Assembly: GCA_023426375.1 (NCBI GenBank)
Contig: JAFAAV010000093.1
Span: 1-7,277 of the forward strand
Direction: 5' to 3'
DNA: 7,277 nt
DNA from: Actinomycetes bacterium
GTDB lineage: Bacteria; Actinomycetota; Actinomycetes; Actinomycetales; Micrococcaceae
How positions within the stretch are numbered: the first letter of the stretch is position 1; every line of letters starts with the position of its first letter. The notes beneath the pieces were generated by a model. The model saw only the letters and a program-made list of their open reading frames with translations. It had not been told where the DNA came from and did not search any database. Position numbers and translations under genes: made by a program. Of this stretch, positions 4,677 to 7,277 are shown piece after piece.

Positions 4677-6518
4677 TCAGTCCGTCGTGTGGGTTTCCCC
4701 GGCCTGTTGGCGCCAGCGTTCCTCGATGCGCCGCATGGCGTGTGTGGAGACGGCGCGCCACCAGCGCAGCGCGAGTTCGGGGTGGGTCTTTTCGATCTCG
4801 TCCACGGCTTCCGGGGGGAGTTTCCGGGCGACAACGTCCGTGATGGTCGTGAAGCTGACCATGTGACGGGAGTCCGTGCCCAGGGCCACCTCACCGAAGC
4901 TCTTACCCGGCCCGAGGACCTCCAGCTCGACGCGTTCGCCGGTGGGGGAGCGGCGGGTGATCTCCACGTTTCCGGAAACCACCATGTACACGCCCTCGAA
5001 ACGCTGGCCGGCTCGAAGCACAGTGGTGCCGGCGGGCCATTCCACACGGGTGGTCTTGGATCGGATTTCCTCGACGTCCTCGTCGGACAGGGAACTGAGC
5101 AGGTCGGAATCCGTGGAACGCACCTTGTCCGGCATGCACTCTGGGCCGCCGAACTTCTCCAGGATCTCGTCCTCCGCCCAGGTCAGGGCCTCGGCGCGGG
5201 TGGGGAACACCGTGACCGGATGGTCCAGGTCCTGGGTGTGCTCCGACCCCTTCTCCGCAATGATCGCCAGGTGGCGTTGCGCGTTCTCGAGCTGTTCGGA
5301 GGTTCGTCCCAATAGGGGCATGACGTAACGGGCCAGGTCATCCACCTGTCTGATGTCCACCAGGACGTATGCGCATTCGCGTGCGGCCTCGCGGATGGTC
5401 CGAATCGCCGTCTCGGCGCCCGCGAAGCGCAGGTCGCCCTGCAGCTCGACGATCCGCACGTCCTCCCCGTGTTCCTCGAGGACTTCATTGGCGGCGTCGT
5501 TGCGGCGCATCAACGACGGCGCCTCGGACAGGTAGTACTCCGAGCGCACCGTGGAGTGCCCGTTGCGTTCGGTTCGTGCGAAGTGCAGGTCCAGGTCCTG
5601 GCTGAGTCGCTCACACGCTGCGATTCCGCGCACCGAATTACCGTGCTGATCCAGCGGCGGCGAGAACACGGCCACGGCCAACTGGCCGGGGAGGACGGCG
5701 ATGATGCCGCCGGCAACTCCGGACTTGGCGGGCAACCCGACCTTCAAGGCCCAGCGCCCGGCGTCGTCGTACATACCGCACGTGTACATCACGGACAGCA
5801 CGTCCGAGACCACCTGCGTGCTCAACACGCGCTCCCCGGAGAGCGGATTGATGCCACCGGCGGCGAGAGTGGCCCCCATGCGCGCCAGATCCACGCAGTT
5901 GAGCATGACGGAGCATTGCGCGAAGTAATCCTCGAGCGCGTTGGTGGGGTCGCCCTCGATGATGTCCCGGGAGGACAGTAGCCAACCCAGGGCTCGGTTA
6001 CGGTCCCCGGAGCGGTTCTCCTGGGCATGAATGGTTTTGTTGAGGCGCAGCTGACGCCCCGCCAGCCGGGAGTACAAGCGCAGGATGCGCTCGCGACGGG
6101 TGCCGTGGGCGGTGTTCTTGACCAGGGACGTGGCCGCGATCGCGCCGGCATTGATCATGGGGTTCGCGGGGCGCCCGGTTTCGGGCTGCAGCGAGATCTC
6201 ATTGAACGCGTCACCACTGGGCTCCACATCGATCTTCTCGAACACGCCGTCCATACCGCGGTCCGTGAGGGCCTGAGCGTAGGTGAAGGCCTTGGAGATC
6301 GACTGGATGCAGAACTCCTGCTTGGAATCACCGGCCTGGTAAATGGCGCCGTCCACGGTGGCCACCGCAATGCCGATCGGGTTGGGATCGGCGTTGGCCA
6401 GCGCGGGGATGGAATCCTTCACGGCTCCGCCCTCAACCTCTCGAAGGTCCTCCACTACCCGTTGCAAGTATTCGGTGATGACGGAGGGGCCCAACTTGGT
6501 TTTGGGAACGGTGTTCAT
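4677..6518 (-). CDS. glsA: Glutaminase fused to STAS and cyclic-nucleotide-binding-like domains
   Basis: This 613-residue protein probably hydrolyses L-glutamine to L-glutamate and ammonia in the cytoplasm. Residues 1-310 form a complete serine-type (beta-lactamase-like) glutaminase with the SxxK motif S73-K76 (IQSISK). Probable substrate contacts are N123 (INAGAI), E167, N174 (RNRA), Y198 (YFAQCS), Y250 and V268 (KSGVAGGI), and the SPPLDQHGNSVRG block lies at 286-298. Residues about 325-430 look like a STAS domain (VELQGDLRFAGAE at 357-369, YVLVDIRQVDD at 384-394). Residues about 472-600 look like a cNMP-binding domain, with GNVEI at 516-520 and the cassette FGEVAL at 541-546. E543 and R551 are kept, but the usual R-S/T-A reads RHM, so ligand binding is uncertain. 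Most glutaminases are about 310 residues. STAS-tailed forms are known in actinobacteria such as Micrococcus. ATG 6518 was chosen because the protein then begins like the family, GAGGTG lies 8 nt upstream, and the ATGA overlaps the fetB stop. Confidence 0.93.
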   Translation of the reverse strand: MNTVPKTKLGPSVITEYLQRVVEDLREVEGGAVKDSIPALANADPNPIGIAVATVDGAIYQAGDSKQEFCIQSISKAFTYAQALTDRGMDGVFEKIDVEPSGDAFNEISLQPETGRPANPMINAGAIAATSLVKNTAHGTRRERILRLYSRLAGRQLRLNKTIHAQENRSGDRNRALGWLLSSRDIIEGDPTNALEDYFAQCSVMLNCVDLARMGATLAAGGINPLSGERVLSTQVVSDVLSVMYTCGMYDDAGRWALKVGLPAKSGVAGGIIAVLPGQLAVAVFSPPLDQHGNSVRGIAACERLSQDLDLHFARTERNGHSTVRSEYYLSEAPSLMRRNDAANEVLEEHGEDVRIVELQGDLRFAGAETAIRTIREAARECAYVLVDIRQVDDLARYVMPLLGRTSEQLENAQRHLAIIAEKGSEHTQDLDHPVTVFPTRAEALTWAEDEILEKFGGPECMPDKVRSTDSDLLSSLSDEDVEEIRSKTTRVEWPAGTTVLRAGQRFEGVYMVVSGNVEITRRSPTGERVELEVLGPGKSFGEVALGTDSRHMVSFTTITDVVARKLPPEAVDEIEKTHPELALRWWRAVSTHAMRRIEERWRQQAGETHTTD

Positions 6519-7261
6519 GAAGTACGCACCTCTTGCGGGACCACGGGTGAGCCGGACAGCACACGAATCACCACGGATGAACAGATGGATTGGGTCAGCA
6601 GAATCCCCACGAGCACCACCAATTGCAGCATGGCCGCCTCGGTGGGGGATGCGCCTCCTAACAAGGCTCCCACAAATGCGCCGGGCAGCGTGACCAAACC
6701 GGTTGCGCGGGTCTGATCGATGTTGGGGATCAGGGATTCCTTCATCGATTCCTGAGCCACGGCTTGGTACGCGACCCGCGAGGTGGCGCCCAGGGACAGC
6801 CAAGCCTCGATTTCACCTCGCCGTGCCACCGTGGAACGTTCGAAGTTTCGTCCGGTCAGGGTCGCCGCGCTCATCGTATTGCCGATCACGATTCCGGCCA
6901 CCGCAACCACGTTGGCGACCTCCCACTCGACCAGACGCATCCCGAAGATCAGGACGATCGTGATGAGCGCTCCCACGAAGATGCCGATGACCACGGCTCT
7001 TCTTGCGTCCGGGATCCCCTTCAATCTGGTGAACGAGGTCCACGAGGCGGTGGAGAGCATTAGTAGGACGAACGCCAGAACCAGCCACGGCAGGGCCAGT
7101 ACTCCGCGCAGGATCAGGGCGATTACCGCCAGTTGCACGGCGGCCCGGATCACCGCCACGAGTGGCTGGACCCCGAGCCTGACACCGGCCTGCCGTTGTA
7201 TCAGAATCGCCAACAGAGTCATGGCCAGCAGGCCCGCCGCGAACCACCACATGTTCTCCAC
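6515..7261 (-). CDS. fetB: FetB-like (UPF0014/YbbM) ABC transporter permease
   Basis: This inner-membrane permease has 248 residues, close to E. coli FetB (about 260). FetB with the ATPase FetA is described as an iron exporter linked to oxidative-stress tolerance; plant relatives (ALS3/STAR2) act in aluminium tolerance. Hydrophobic segments lie at about 5-22, 38-54, 57-74, 88-108, 115-130, 189-203 and 208-236. Diagnostic blocks are AVIRAAVQL (36-44), AGIVIGNTMSA (122-132), SLIPNIDQTRATGLVTLPGA (176-195) and GALLGGASP (198-206). The best start is the GTG at 7261, because an in-frame TAA lies at 7271-7273. An ATG at 7252 is the alternative; both have poor ribosome sites in view. The stop shares an ATGA with glsA. 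The ATPase gene is not in the window and, by family habit, probably lies just beyond the right edge. The metal specificity is inferred from family only. Confidence 0.88.
   Translation of the reverse strand: MENMWWFAAGLLAMTLLAILIQRQAGVRLGVQPLVAVIRAAVQLAVIALILRGVLALPWLVLAFVLLMLSTASWTSFTRLKGIPDARRAVVIGIFVGALITIVLIFGMRLVEWEVANVVAVAGIVIGNTMSAATLTGRNFERSTVARRGEIEAWLSLGATSRVAYQAVAQESMKESLIPNIDQTRATGLVTLPGAFVGALLGGASPTEAAMLQLVVLVGILLTQSICSSVVIRVLSGSPVVPQEVRTS
6527..6532 (-). promoter_or_regulatory. Ribosome binding site of glsA
   Basis: On the minus strand GAGGTG lies 8 nt before the ATG at 6518, inside the last codons of fetB. It decides the start against the longer open frame that extends to 6803. 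Confidence 0.75.
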
Positions 7262-7277
7262 GTGCCCAGGTTAGCCA

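Noticed and set aside
4051..4866. 271-codon open frame on the plus strand
   Set aside because: It is antisense to the hypothetical gene and the glutaminase end, Arg/Ser/Ala-rich and without family features. It is a shadow caused by high GC.
4632..5315. 227-codon open frame on the plus strand
   Set aside because: It is antisense to the cNMP-like and STAS regions of the glutaminase gene, with no recognisable domain or convincing ribosome site.
6519..6803. Longer start for the glutaminase at 6803, adding 95 residues
   Set aside because: The added segment is Arg/Gly-rich, lies entirely inside fetB in another frame, and has no family similarity. ATG 6518 has a good ribosome site.
7262..7277. End of an upstream fetA-like gene at the right edge
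   Set aside because: Only 16 nt remain. A TAA at 7271-7273 could be its stop, but this cannot be supported from so little sequence.

Overview
The window is GC-rich, coding-dense bacterial DNA with strong G/C preference at third codon positions. The family set (a PstA with an N-terminal extension, a short PiT transporter beside a DUF47 gene, and a glutaminase carrying STAS and cyclic-nucleotide-binding-like domains) points to an actinobacterium. Micrococcales, perhaps Micrococcaceae, is my best guess, inferred from gene content and protein similarity I remember rather than from a search.

Left part, plus strand (1-2128): the tail of pstC, then complete pstA and pstB. These are the membrane and ATPase parts of the high-affinity phosphate ABC importer; pstS and the rest of pstC should lie to the left. 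The operon ends in a very strong hairpin terminator (2083-2128). No phoU follows pstB.

Middle, minus strand (2128-3775): a two-gene unit convergent with pst. A DUF47/PhoU-like gene (start 3775) is followed after 4 nt by a PiT-family transporter gene (start 3153). Together the two convergent units look like a phosphate-acquisition locus. Both minus-strand proteins are clearly members of their families but have lost residues that are usually conserved. This is the most interesting observation here.

A 259-bp intergenic stretch (3776-4034) holds a small palindrome and some hairpins but no gene.

Right part, minus strand (4035-7261, continuing past the edge): a tightly packed unit read right to left. 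It runs fetB-like UPF0014 permease, then a 613-residue glutaminase-STAS-cNMP-like fusion overlapping it by 4 nt, then a 206-residue conserved hypothetical 21 nt downstream. The ATPase partner of fetB is probably just beyond the right edge. I saw no tRNA, rRNA, CRISPR array, insertion sequence or phage gene. Most of the window is ordinary chromosomal housekeeping content.
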